Shown: positions 46,262 to 55,158, counted from the first letter of the stretch. The stretch: 64,000 bases of DNA from Tupaia tana (GCA_026018925.1 JAKSZU010000013.1:82174291-82238290), one strand, 5' to 3'. Notes: generated by a model from the sequence alone, not told the origin. A program made the numbers and translations.

Positions 46262-47310
46262 AATGCATGTTTTTAATCCTTGCAACCTTTGTCAACTTCT
46301 TCCAACATCAACAGCAGCCACGAGGTACAGTAATGCTCTTTACAAGTCAAACCACATAGAGATGGCGACTGATACCCTGGTCTGCCTCCTGAAATGAGGG
46401 GAGGCTGATTTGTGTTCGTGCTGTAATGATGACAGCACAATAGCAGGAACAATGAAGCAGAGAAGCAGAAGGTGCCTACACAGTTTTTCCTAAACGTCTT
46501 GTTTGTTAGGATGGAGCTGGCGCGCCCGTACTGACAGTCAGGAACAATTAGCGTGGAGCAGTTCTTCACTGTCTGAGCTGGACTCTGAGTCGCTGTCCCC
46601 AGAGTAGGCGCCCAGGCCAGGGAGGACGCTGAGGCACACTGTGGTGGAGGGGCAGTGGTTAGAGGGGCCACTCAGGGAAGTGCTTCCAAGAGACATGCGG
46701 GATGGCGCCTCTTGATTCTTGTCATCTGGGTCTGGGTCTGGTTTCAGTCTTTTCACACCGTCGCCACTCTCTGAGCTCTTATGCTTCACAGCTCCTGCCA
46801 ACAACTTGGCCTGGGAGAACTTGTTCTTGGTTTCCATGGGTTTCACAGTCAGTTTCTTCTCCACTTCCTTCTTGTTTTCGGAAGAAATTCCAACCTTGTT
46901 GAGATTACTTCTGTATTCCTTCAGTTCTTTCTGTTCTTCTTCTCTTGGTTATTTTTCTTGTAGTTCCTGCTGCCGAGAAACCTCATCCAGGAAGTTGGTC
47001 TCATCTTCATCTAAGCCTCTTACCATGTTTTTGAATTTGAACCGCTCTCCATACTTCTGCTGCTTCCTGTCTTTCTGTTCCTGCAGCCTTTCACAGAGAG
47101 ACTGGGGATCAAATACTTCCTCTGGACATTCTGGATCTTCGGGTTTTCGAACCTTCTCCCATTCTGCCTGTCTCCGTTTGCGCTGTTCATCTAGCTGTGC
47201 CTCAGATACAAACCTCTTTTTGATGACAAGGTTACCATCATCCCCTCCATCCATAGTGGATCGGTCTTCAGGCTGGGCCCCGTAAGCCATGGGCCCTGAC
47301 GATTCAAGAC
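46262..47310 (-). pseudogene. PSME3IP1: Processed pseudogene of PSME3IP1 (FAM192A / NIP30)
   Basis: The minus-strand frame matches PSME3IP1, the PA28-gamma (PSME3) interacting nuclear protein. Visible matches are [20 protein letters not shown], the coiled NIP30 helix with VRKPEDPE and [52 protein letters not shown] and the Ser-rich [18 protein letters not shown]. The probable start is the ATG at 47254; an upstream in-frame ATG at 47290 would add 12 residues of former 5'UTR. There are no introns, which indicates retrocopying. Damage: an in-frame TAA at 46949-46951 (Gln to stop, codon 102) and a frameshift just after the [10 protein letters not shown] stretch near 46560, which destroys the last ~25 residues. 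One Glu is missing in EDPE-CPEE. The family is about 254 residues; here 239 codons can be followed. The former 3'UTR seems to run to about 46262. A non-functional copy is most likely. Confidence 0.93.
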
Positions 47311-47351
47311 AGAGAGAAATAAATAAATAAATAAATATATGCCCACATACA

Positions 47352-47503
47352 TTTTTTAAAATTTGCTATAGGGCACATGCACTCACCAGAGAAAAACAGA
47401 GAGAGAAAATGAGAAAGCAAGCTACTAGGTCTGGGACTTGAGTCGCACTTGGCCATGTAGGAGTCCAACACCTTAAGCACCTCACCACCTGCCAGTCTCT
47501 GTC
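47352..47503 (-). mobile_element. Family A SINE with large internal deletion
   Basis: 'aatttgctatagggcacatgcactcacc', then directly 'gctactaggtctgggacttgagtcgc' to 'cctcaccacctgccagtc'. The palindrome-bearing middle is gone. Confidence 0.78.
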
Positions 47504-48004
47504 TGTCCCTCTTGTCATCTGGTTTTAGTGAGATATATTCTGATATCTAGAAACCCTGGATCTAGAGAATCTCCTCTATTCTTGGTAAATCAAGAGCTCT
47601 CCCAGCTGCCTTCTTATCTGTATCAGACTCTCTCGGATGAAAAGTTCAAACAGGAGACTATTTTACATTTGCTGTCTTTTTTAGATCCTTCAGTCCCCTG
47701 CAAATGTCCCTACAGGGGCTGAAATAAACAAAAACATTAGTTTACCAGGCACTGCTGAAGGTTCCGACCTGGCCTTGTCCTGTTTTCCTTTCGTATTGGG
47801 ACATGCTCCCTGATTTTGGTAAGACAGCTCCTTTTTGAGGGATGGGGAGATTTGATCCTCCACCTCTGAAAAAGATGTTTTGCATTCTCAACGTTTCATT
47901 TGCTCTGGAAGGTTTTTCTCATGTGAATGTATAGGCGGTGGAGTCATGTTTCGTGTGTCCTGAGTAGAGCTCCCTCTGAGAACCAGGCATGACTGGTAGC
48001 TCTG
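47504..48004. other. No gene or clear repeat seen
   Basis: Unique-looking; a 64-codon ORF at 47.53 kb is unsupported. Confidence 0.4.
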
Positions 48005-48240
48005 AACATGTCTGTACTCATGGTAACGTGTTCTGGTGTTGGACTGTCTACCTTTCTATCCCTGCTTGGCCACCTCAGCTCCTGACCTTGGGCACTGTAC
48101 TCACCCTAGCTTGGGTTGTTTCATCTAAAAAACACAGGATACTGAAGGTACTGGCCTCACAGTGTTCTGAGGATTAAGTGAGAAAATAAAGGGAAGTCTT
48201 TACTATACACCTGGCACATAGCAAATAATAATAGACCTAG
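48005..48240 (+). repeat. MIR SINE
   Basis: 'ggtgttggactgtctacc', 'ggccacctcagctcctgaccttggg', 'tttcatctaaaaaac', 'ttctgaggattaagtgag', 'cacctggcacatagcaaataataa': MIR layout end to end. Confidence 0.8.
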
Positions 48241-48494
48241 TTGCCATTATTGTTAGTATCATCATGGTTTTTACCACTATGATCACTGTTATTCTTAGGT
48301 TCAGCTACTACAGAACTGAATTCTGCTTCCATGACTAAATTGCAGTTGCCTAACAAAATCCTAAGCCCAACACCTGGTGCTAGGTACAAGAGGAAGGTAC
48401 AAACCTTTATTTACGGAGTCCCTGCACTCTAGCGGCCGAGGGGCTGACTTCCACCCTCGAGGTACTTCATTTTCTTTTTTAAATTTTTTTTAGT

Positions 48495-48705
48495 GTTTTT
48501 TTTTTTTAAAGGTTTTTTGCTATAGGGCACATGCACTCCCCAGAAAGACAGAGAGAGCCAGAGAGACAGAAAGTGAGAAATCACCCCCTGAGGGGATGGC
48601 CACACCGCAATCCCTTCTCCTCTGTTCTCCTCTCAGGATCTTGGGCATGCACGCACATGTGCCCGGCATGAGTTTAAGCTACCGGATCTGGGACTCGAAC
48701 TGTGG
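48495..48705 (-). mobile_element. Family A SINE, 5' truncated
   Basis: T-run, 'aaggttttttgctatagggcacatgcactcc' to 'ggactcgaactgtggtt', where it stops before the first ~50 bp of the head. Confidence 0.87.
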
Positions 48706-48730
48706 TTGTTGCAAATATTGAGTTAATATG

Positions 48731-48952
48731 TGGCCCAGCTGTGGTTGTATAAGTGGTAGGGTACTGCTGCATGAGGCTGGGGTCACATGGGAGGCCTGGG
48801 TTCAGTTCCCAGACCAACCTAAACAAGCTGAGCATGGTGGTATGTGCTTATGGTCCTAGCTAGCTGGGAGGCTGGTGAGGGAGGATTGTGATTTTGCAAA
48901 ACTCTGTCGGAGTTACCTATCTCCCTCTCCTTCTTTGTCTCATAAAAGCTGT
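48731..48952 (+). mobile_element. tRNA-7SL heterodimeric SINE
   Basis: A tRNA-like head (tggcccagctgtggttgtataagtggtagggtac; B-box GGTTCAGTTCCC) is joined at about 48828 to a 7SL/Alu-like unit (catggtggtatgtgcttatggtcctagctagctgggaggc). It ends with a CT-rich stretch and 'tctcataaaagc'. It appears inserted in a MIR tail at gttaatatg. Confidence 0.8.
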
Positions 48953-49040
48953 TAGTTTGGGGGCCAGCAGATGGTGTAGTGGTTAAGGCACTAGACTCTT
49001 ACATGGTCAGTCATGATTCAAGTCTCCAACCTGGTGGCTT

Positions 49041-49053
49041 GAAAATCACACCA
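49041..49053. repeat. Left TSD of the half-L1
   Basis: gaaaatcacacca, repeated at 51376-51388. It is part of the host SINE, so it also marks the exact insertion point. Confidence 0.9.
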
Positions 49054-49060
49054 GAGAGAA

Positions 49061-49285
49061 GAGGCCGGACCTTCAGAAGAAGGTTCCACATGGCTCCAGA
49101 GAAGTAGGTATTTCAGGGAATGAAGATTTTCTACTGATAATTCAGCCTCCGGCAAACGAGCTAGCAGCAGAAGAGGCTGGACCTTCAGAAGAAGGTTCCA
49201 CATGGCTCCAGCAAAGTAGATATTTCAGGGAATGAAGATTTTTCTACTGATAATTCAGCCTCCGGCAAACGAGCTAGCGGCTGAA
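49061..49285 (+). repeat. Two tandem 112/113-bp 5' units of the half-L1
   Basis: Unit 1 (49061-49172) and unit 2 (49173-49285) share gaggcYggaccttcagaag, 'ggttccacatggctccag', 'gatttt(t)ctactgataattcagcc' and 'ggcaaacgagctagc'. The layout recalls the promoter monomers of rodent L1. Confidence 0.92.
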
Positions 49286-49347
49286 CTTCAAGAATTTGAA
49301 AGAAACACACCATTCCTCAGAGAAATCACCACCGGATTACAAGAAAT

Positions 49348-50315
49348 ATGGGAAAACAAGAAAATACCTCTCCTCCAAGGGAAAAGAGTAACTCTTCTTC
49401 ATCCACAAGCAGTTCGGTGAAAATCATGGAAATGTCTGATAAGGAATTTAGAGCATTCATAATGTCGAAGCTAACAGAGATGGAAGAGAAGAGAGATAAT
49501 GAACTGCTAAAGAGAAAGGAGAAAGAAATTGACGAGTTCCAGGAGATGAGGAAATTCTTGCTAGATCTAAAAGAGGAAGTACACACTTTACAAAAGACTC
49601 AAACGGAACTGCTAGAGATGAAGTCTATAATACAAGAAGTCAAAATCTCCCTTGAAAGTATTAAAAGCAGACTAGATCATTCAGAAAATAGAATCTCAGA
49701 TGTAGAAGAGAAAATGGCTGGCCTAGAAAAATCCACCACAAAGACTGAGAAAATGGCCCCAAAATTTGAGAATAATATGTGAGAAGCACTGGATACCATC
49801 AAACGTCGAAATATCCGGATAATTGGCATTCCAGAAAGTGAAGAGACCCATAAGGACATTGATAACCTATTCCATGAAATCCTGCAAGAAAACTTTCCAA
49901 ACCTAGAGAGGCATTTGAAGATCCAGTCCCAGGAAATACAAAGGACCCCAAATAGAATCAACCCAAGAAGATCTTCTCCAAGACACATTATGCCAGGTTG
50001 ACCAAAACCACAGACAAAGACAAGATACTAAGATTGGCAAGAGAAAAACATCAAGTTACCTGCAAAGGACATCCCATCAGGCTAACAGCAGATCTCTCAT
50101 CGGAAACAATGCGAGCGAGGAGAGAATGGGAAAATATAAACAAAGTGTTACGAGAGAAGCAATTTCAGCCAAGAATACTGTACCCAGCAAGATTATCTTT
50201 CAGGTGGGAAGAAAAGACGAGAACATCCTCAGATAAACAAAACCTGAAAGAATTTACCAGCACCAGACCAGATCTCCAAGAAGTTCTCAAGGGTGTGCTG
50301 TATCAGGAAAATTAA
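49348..50315 (+). pseudogene. L1-type ORF1 protein of the half-L1, two lesions
   Basis: Starts MGKQENTSPPREK, as L1 ORF1p does. A basic/Ser-rich N-terminus leads into a long heptad coiled coil (about residues 50-140, KEIDEFQEMRKFLLDLKEEV, SRLDHSENRISDVEEKMAGL). Then the RNA-recognition domain (RRNIRIIGIPESEE, EILQENFPNLERH, QEIQRTPNR) and the C-terminal nucleic-acid-binding domain (LAREKHQVTCKGHPIRLTAD, RREWENINKVLREKQFQPRI, YPARLSF). ORF1p is the trimeric RNA-binding chaperone of L1 particles. Lesions: an in-frame TGA at 49780-49782 and a probable 1-bp deletion near 49990-49995. Without them it would be about 322 codons, close to the L1 norm. The family is certain; this copy cannot make a full protein. 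Confidence 0.92.
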
Positions 50316-50352
50316 ATACAGACACACGGAAATAAGAGTTCAAAAACTAAGA

Positions 50353-50410
50353 AAGTGGCCAGCTTAATCATAGGGACAAGTCTGGAGCTGAATATTATAT
50401 CCCAGAATTT
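50353..50410 (+). other. Scar of the L1 ORF2 start
   Basis: 'agtggccagcttaatcatagggacaag' through 'gaatattatatccca' aligns with the first ~17 codons of ORF2 in the right-hand L1 ([18 protein letters not shown] versus MASLIIGTSLELNIISQN in this frame, starting GTG not ATG). After that the ORF2 text ends. Confidence 0.7.
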
Positions 50411-50590
50411 AATCAGGAAAATTGAACCAGAACAGAAGATAAAAGTACATGAGACTGATAGGTTCATGCACCTATCATTTGAACAGAATCCTAACTTGTT
50501 TCCTGGCTTTAAGCAAAGTTCCTTGGCGTTTTTTTTTTTTATTTAAGTCAAAACTGGTTTTCTTACTAGTAATGAGTGAACTCACCATTG

Positions 50591-51330
50591 AAAGTAGTTA
50601 GATTATGTAGGAAATTATGTGATCAATGCAATGTGGGTGGGAAGGGAATGGAGGACAATTGTGGACACAGTAGGTGGTGTGAGAGGAGGGTGGGAAGGGA
50701 CAGAGGGTCAGAAAGAGGGGTGGAAATAATTCTAGGAACTAGAAATGGAAATTTTTTTTAAATGTGCATGACTGAGTCACTTTGCAGTGTGTACTGGATG
50801 GGAGATCACATTTTGTGTGCTGTGATGATGCTTAGGGAAGGAATGTAAATTGAGTTACAAAAAAAAAAGAAGTTTCAGGAAAAAAAAAATATATATATAT
50901 ATTCAATGACTGCAGTAAGATATGTAGCCCCAGCTAGGTGCTACTTTATAGGATGCATAAAGTTAGACTTGGGTTCATGGAAATGTGTGTGTCACCTGTG
51001 TTTGCTGTGAGGGTATTTGGATTGATTAGGGTCTTTCGTGATTCAATAAAATGTGGGGGGAAAACAGTATAGAAAGCAAACATAGATACCAGAGACAGTG
51101 TGGGAGGAGAGTGGGAGATGGCAGAGGGTAAGAGATAGGGAATCAAGGATGGGGAAAAAAAAGCAAAACATACAGAAAACAAGAAATGGAAGATCATTTG
51201 CTGACAATAACATGTTTGTTGATGTGCTTGATTGAGACAATATACAGTGTACCCTGGATGGAAAATCTCATTTTGTATGCTGTAATGATGTACAGTGAAT
51301 GAATGCAAATAAATAAATTGAAAAAAAAAA
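50591..51330 (+). other. 3'UTR of the half-L1
   Basis: Matches the minus strand of 58905-59631 at roughly 93% by eye in its first 250 bp. It contains two related sub-units, each with a GGTGTGAGAGGAGGGTGGG-like purine stretch and a 'cattttgt-tgctgt-atgatg' word before an A-run. Confidence 0.85.
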
Positions 51331-51375
51331 GATGTCCAAAATAAAGATAAAGAACAAAGAAAAAAGAAAAGAAAA

Positions 51376-51388
51376 GAAAATCACACCA
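51376..51388. repeat. Right TSD of the half-L1
   Basis: gaaaatcacacca, identical to 49041-49053. Confidence 0.9.
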
Positions 51389-51562
51389 AATTTGTGTGCA
51401 TGTGTGCCCAAAAACCCAGGAGAATAGAGGAGAAGGATGGAGGTGAAGGGATTGTGGTGTGGCCATCCTCCCTGGGGAAGGGGGTGATTTCTCACTTTCC
51501 CTCTTACTGTCTCTCTCCAACAAGTTCACAGGCCCACTGGCAAAAACAAAAAACGAAAAAAA

Positions 51563-51650
51563 CTGTTAATATGTATTAAGTACACAGAGCAATGCCTGAC
51601 ACATGATAAGCACTATGTAGGTGTTTGCTAGTACTGCTTTATAGATGAAG
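51563..51650 (+). repeat. MIR tail, separated from 48704-48730
   Basis: 'gttaatatgtattaagtacacagagcaatgcctgacacatgataagc' is the MIR 3' part. Its upstream neighbour 'gttgttgcaaatattgagttaatatg' lies at 48704-48730, with three nested insertions between. Confidence 0.65.
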
Positions 51651-51739
51651 AGCTGCGCGACAGTCTAGAACTTGCGAAGTCATTGTTCTCCTTAGAAATG
51701 TAGATTGTTAATGATGGGAAGGACCTCAGAACAAAGTTG

Positions 51740-51850
51740 GCCCTGCCCACCCATTTCACAGGTGAAGAATCTGAGGTCCAGAAATCGTGACACATCTAAG
51801 TTACCCAAGGAGTTATTAGTGGAGCCTGTACCTGTGACCAGGCTAGGCAA
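51740..51850 (-). repeat. MIR SINE fragment
   Basis: 'cacccatttcacaggtgaagaatctgaggtcc', 'gtgacacatctaagttaccc': reverse MIR. Confidence 0.7.
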
Positions 51851-51896
51851 AGCAGTGAGATTATAGTAAATCTAGTTTATTTGTTCTCCTGACTCA

Positions 51897-51898
<2 letters not shown>

Positions 51899-51929
<31 letters not shown>

Positions 51930-52174
51930 AAGGTTTTTGCCTTAGGGTGCATGTGCTTGCCAGAGAGAGAGACAATGAGAGGGAAAAGTGAGAAATCACC
52001 CCCACACAGGGGAAGGCCATTCCTTCTCCTCCATTCTCCTCCAGATCTCCCTCCAGGGATCTTGGGCACACATGCACATGCGCCTGGTGTGAGTTTCAAG
52101 CCACTGGGTCTGGGACTCAAACCAGTCAGCCATGTGGGAATCCAACAACGTAACTGCTACACTATCTTCAGGCC
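51899..52174 (-). mobile_element. Family A SINE
   Basis: Long T-run, 'gaaggtttttgccttagggtgcatgtgc' to 'ctacactatcttcaggccc'. An 11-bp TSD cctgactcacc lies at 51888-51898 and 52175-52185. Confidence 0.93.
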
Positions 52175-52265
52175 CCTGACTCACCCTTTTAAGATGACCT
52201 TTAAAGTGCCTCTAAGCTCTGTTCCTTAGTTTTGTCAGATCAGAAAATCACATACCAACTTGACA

Positions 52266-52521
52266 TTTTTTTTGAGAGAGAGATTTTTGCTATAGGGTAT
52301 GTGTGCTTGCTGGAGAGACAGAGAGACAGAAAGCGAGAAACCACCTCCGGGGGAATGGCTATGTGGTCATTCCACAATCCCTTCTCCATTCTCCTCTCAG
52401 GATTTTGGGCATGCACATACAAGCGCCTGTTGTGAGTTTTAAGCCGCCAGGTCTGGGACTCAAACTGCGGTTGGCCATGTGGGAGTCCAGCAACGTAACC
52501 ATCATGCCATCTGCTGGTCCT
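52266..52521 (-). mobile_element. Family A SINE
   Basis: 'gagagatttttgctatagggtatgtgtgc' to 'catgccatctgctggtcc'. TSD caacttgac(a)ttt starts at 52257 and 52523. Confidence 0.91.
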
Positions 52522-52535
52522 TCAACTTGACTTTT

Positions 52536-53255
52536 GACACACTCATCTGCAAGCCCAACTGCCAATTTCTTCATTTTACAATGGATGGACATTACAGGGG
52601 CTTCACAGGTGCCGTCTCTCCATTTAGCTGAGTCCTTGGGAAGCCTGACTGTAGTCGGTATCATGGTTGGTGACCTTGAAGTTAGAGGCAGGAGAGTGAG
52701 TTTTAGTGTGGAATGGCAGAGAGATGAGCTAGCTGATCTCTAATAGGGATGTGTCTGCTGAGCAAACCTAACGTTCATTGTTAGCTGGACAAGGCAATCG
52801 GACAAAGCTGAGTGAGCACCTCCTTGATTGTTTTATGCTTGATCACTCAGGTCTTCAGTTTTCAGACAACCCACTCTCCTTTTTCTCCCCGTCAGATATA
52901 TAAATAGCATTGACTCTGCAGCAGCATTAAACAGGTAATTACAATTCAACCACAACCGAGATGACATTCTGATCCCTTAATAGAAAAAGCTTGTTGGTCC
53001 CCATTTACAGGTTGATTTTTCATAATTTAATTGTCAAATGTCATCTAATTTTTTAGTGTAACCTACATAAAATCTGGCACCTTGGTCTAGTTTCAGCATG
53101 GAGTCACATTCAAAAAAATGTAGTCTAGTTGGCAAAAATAATTCTGGTACCCTTGAATCTTGTGAAAAACACCAAAGGGAATTGATTTCAAAGCCACAAT
53201 AAAATTTTTTAAGATCCTCTCTCCCTGAGCTTCTGGTCTTAATATTCAGCCCTTT
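52536..53255. other. No gene or clear repeat seen
   Basis: Apparently unique AT-rich sequence. Confidence 0.4.
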
Positions 53256-53256
53256 G

Positions 53257-53818
53257 CCTTAATTTTTGTTTTGTTTTGTTTAGAGAGGTTTTTGTATAGG
53301 GCGCATGGGCTTGACAGAGAGACAGAAAGTGAGAAATCACCCCCCCCAAGGGGGATAGCCATACCGCAACCCCTTCTCCTCCAGTTTACTCTTGGGATTT
53401 TAGGCACGTATGCACGTGCACCTGGCATGAGGTTTGTTTTTTGTTTTTTGTTTTGTTTGGTTTTTTATTGGAGAGGTTTCTGCTATAGAGCACGTGCGCT
53501 CGTCAGAAAGACAGAGAGAGGCAGAGAGACAGAAAGCGAGAAATCACCCCCCTGGGGGGATGGCCACGCCGCAATCCCTTCTCCTCCATTCTCCTCCCAG
53601 GATCTTGGGCATGCACGCACATGTGCCCGGCTAGAGTTTAAGCCACCAGGTCTGGGATTCAAACCATGGTCAGCTAAATGGGAGTCCAGCAACATAGCCA
53701 TTATGCTAACTGCTGGTCCCCACCTGGTGTGAGTTTTAAGCTGCCGGATCTGAGACTCAAACCGCAATCAACTTCGTGGGAGTCCAATGACGTAACCATT
53801 ACGCCATCTGCTGGTCCT
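53257..53818 (-). mobile_element. Family A SINE, split by a younger copy of itself
   Basis: Left part 53257-53434 ('agagaggtttttgtatagggcgcatggg' to 'cacctggcatgagg'). Right part 53720-53818 ('cacctggtgtgagttttaagctgcc' to 'ttacgccatctgctggtcc'). Outer TSD tgccttaa-ttttt is seen before 53257 and after 53818. Confidence 0.88.
53435..53719 (-). mobile_element. Family A SINE, nested
   Basis: 'tttttattggagaggtttctgctatagagc' to 'ctaactgctggtccc'. TSD cacctggcatgag/cacctggtgtgag at about 53420 and 53720; it sits in the same family of SINE. Confidence 0.92.
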
Positions 53819-53884
53819 GTGCCTTAAATTTTTGAACTTCAAACTTTTTCTAAGTCCTTTCAATTCTCTCTCTCTTGTGCGTGC

Positions 53885-53972
53885 ATGTGTGCACAAGGTC
53901 TTCTCCACACCCCCGTGGGTGAGAGGGGCATGGGAAGAGAGACAGAAGAGACTGGTATCATGCATACCTTTT
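53885..53972. other. No gene seen
   Basis: Short stretch with GT- and CT-rich text between SINEs. Confidence 0.3.
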
Positions 53973-53974
53973 TT

Positions 53975-54178
53975 TTATTTTTTGGCAGACTGTCTCCCTG
54001 TAGCTGTCCTCCTGCCCCAGCCTCCCACGTAGCTAGGACCACAGGTTTGTGCAGCCAAGCCCAACCTGTGCAGGTTGTGCTGGGTACTGAACCTGGGACT
54101 CCCATGTGGCCTTAGCCACTGCTCAGCAGCACCCTCCTTCCTCCTGCCTACACTACCATGCTGGGTGGGCCCTCTTTC
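53975..54178 (-). mobile_element. tRNA-7SL heterodimeric SINE
   Basis: Plus-strand order: 7SL part ('cctcctgccccagcctcccacgtagctaggaccacagg') then the tRNA-like part ('gggtactgaacctgggactcccatgtggcc ... cactaccatgctgggtgggcc'). This is the reverse of the copy at 48.73 kb. Confidence 0.75.
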
Positions 54179-54199
54179 ACTTCTTTTGTTTTCTGTATT

Positions 54200-54440
54200 C
54201 ATGATGATGTGTGTGTGCACATGGGGGAGAGAGAGAGAGAGAGAGAACAGAACAGGGTCTGGTCATGCTGTGATCTCCTTCCCCTAGCCCTCCAGCTTGT
54301 CAAAATCTTGGGCATGTGCTTGGCATATGTGCTCAGTGTGTCTTAGGTCCACTGGGCCAGAGATTCGAACCCACGGTTGGCCATATAGCTTCCAGCACTG
54401 CAGTTTGGTATGTGACTGACTGTGCGACAGAGTCTGGCCC
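54200..54440 (-). mobile_element. Old tRNA-headed SINE
   Basis: (GA)n, 'catgctgtgatctccttcccc', 'aatcttgggcatgtgcttggc', 'agattcgaacccacggttggcc', 'gtgcgacagagtctggcc'. Diverged. Confidence 0.6.
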
Positions 54441-55080
54441 CCTTCAGTCCTTTATGTCTTCATGCCTTCTCTCCTTTTCTTGAACTTGGATTTTCCACCT
54501 ATCCAGGTACACTTTATTTCCTTTCCAAATGCAGGCTATATAAAATAGATGCTGCAGTTTTCCAGTATCTACCTCTTTTTTTGATTCTGCATTGCAAAAG
54601 TCTAGAAACCAATTGGCAAAAAGTCACTTAAAGATCTTTGTGAGGGAGGAAGAGGAGGAAAATTCCCTTTAGGTGATAATGAGAGGCATCAAAGCAGAAT
54701 TCTCCTTCTATAGCAATAGGAGGAAGAAAGAATGCAACCTTTTTTTTCTTTTGCCTCTCTTATCCTAAGTATGGACTCTCCCCATGGCAATAGCGCCTTA
54801 GTAGGTCTTCTGGTTCCTTCCCACTGCTGTCCCCTGGGGTGCTAAGTATCACCCCAAGTCAGAAAGCTGCTTCAGTGGAGGGAAGGAAACACCATGTCTC
54901 TGCGGCTTACTGCCCTCCCTGCTCAGCCTCTTCCCCTCTCCCTGTTTCTTACACACTCTCCTCCCTCCTGCCAGCCACTGCCCTGCATTTTCCAATTCCC
55001 AGGTTGCAGTGCAGCAGAGAAGAAGAGAGGAGTAGAGGCAAACTAGTAGCACAGAAGTCGAGGCAGGCTTCTCTAATGAC
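54441..55080. other. No gene or clear repeat seen
   Basis: The 89-codon ORF at 54839-55108 has antisense partners and no known domain. Confidence 0.4.
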
Positions 55081-55085
55081 TTCTA

Positions 55086-55158
55086 TTAGGTTGTTGGGAA
55101 AGCCTTGACATGTTTTTCTGTGCAAAAATGCAACATGATATTCCCAATGACCTAGTAA
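55086..55158. mobile_element. Short palindromic mariner-type MITE, copy 3
   Basis: 'ttaggttgttgggaaagccttgacatg' and 'aacatgatattcccaatgacctagtaa' are inverted ends around 'tttttctgtgcaaaaatg'. The ends start with TTAGG/CCTAGTAA, consistent with TA flanks. Confidence 0.65.

Larger units (their letters stand above)
49054..51375 (+). mobile_element. Half-L1 (HAL1-like) retrotransposon, apparently full length
   Basis: About 2.3 kb between 13-bp TSDs. The order is two tandem 112-bp 5' units (49061-49285), a short leader, an L1-type ORF1 (49348-50315), a short stretch matching the start of L1 ORF2 (about 50353-50410), about 170 bp of unassigned sequence, a ~730-bp 3'UTR (50591-51330), A10, 25 bp unique, then an A-rich tail. 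No reverse transcriptase or endonuclease is present. HAL1 elements are known L1 derivatives that keep ORF1 and lose ORF2; they move with ORF2 protein supplied in trans. This copy looks like such a lineage rather than a randomly deleted L1, because its 3'UTR differs from the L1s in this window and recurs at 58.9 kb. Confidence 0.85.
48960..51561 (+). mobile_element. Family A SINE, split by the half-L1
   Basis: 5' part 48960-49053 (GGGGGCCAGCAGATGGTGTAGTGG head, GATTCAAGTCTCC B-box). 3' part 51389-51561 ('aatttgtgtgcatgtgtgccc' to 'ccactggcaaaaacaaaaaac'). Flanking words ctgttagtttg (48949) and ctgttaatatg (51562) are a plausible TSD. Confidence 0.85.

Noticed and set aside
46719..47285. 188-codon plus-strand Ser/Cys-rich ORF
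   Set aside because: Antisense of the PSME3IP1 retrocopy; the Ser-rich composition reflects acidic and Lys/Glu codons read backwards.
53271..53732. 153-codon ORF
   Set aside because: It runs through two nested SINEs and reads SINE body sequence, as do many 60-140 codon ORFs in this window.
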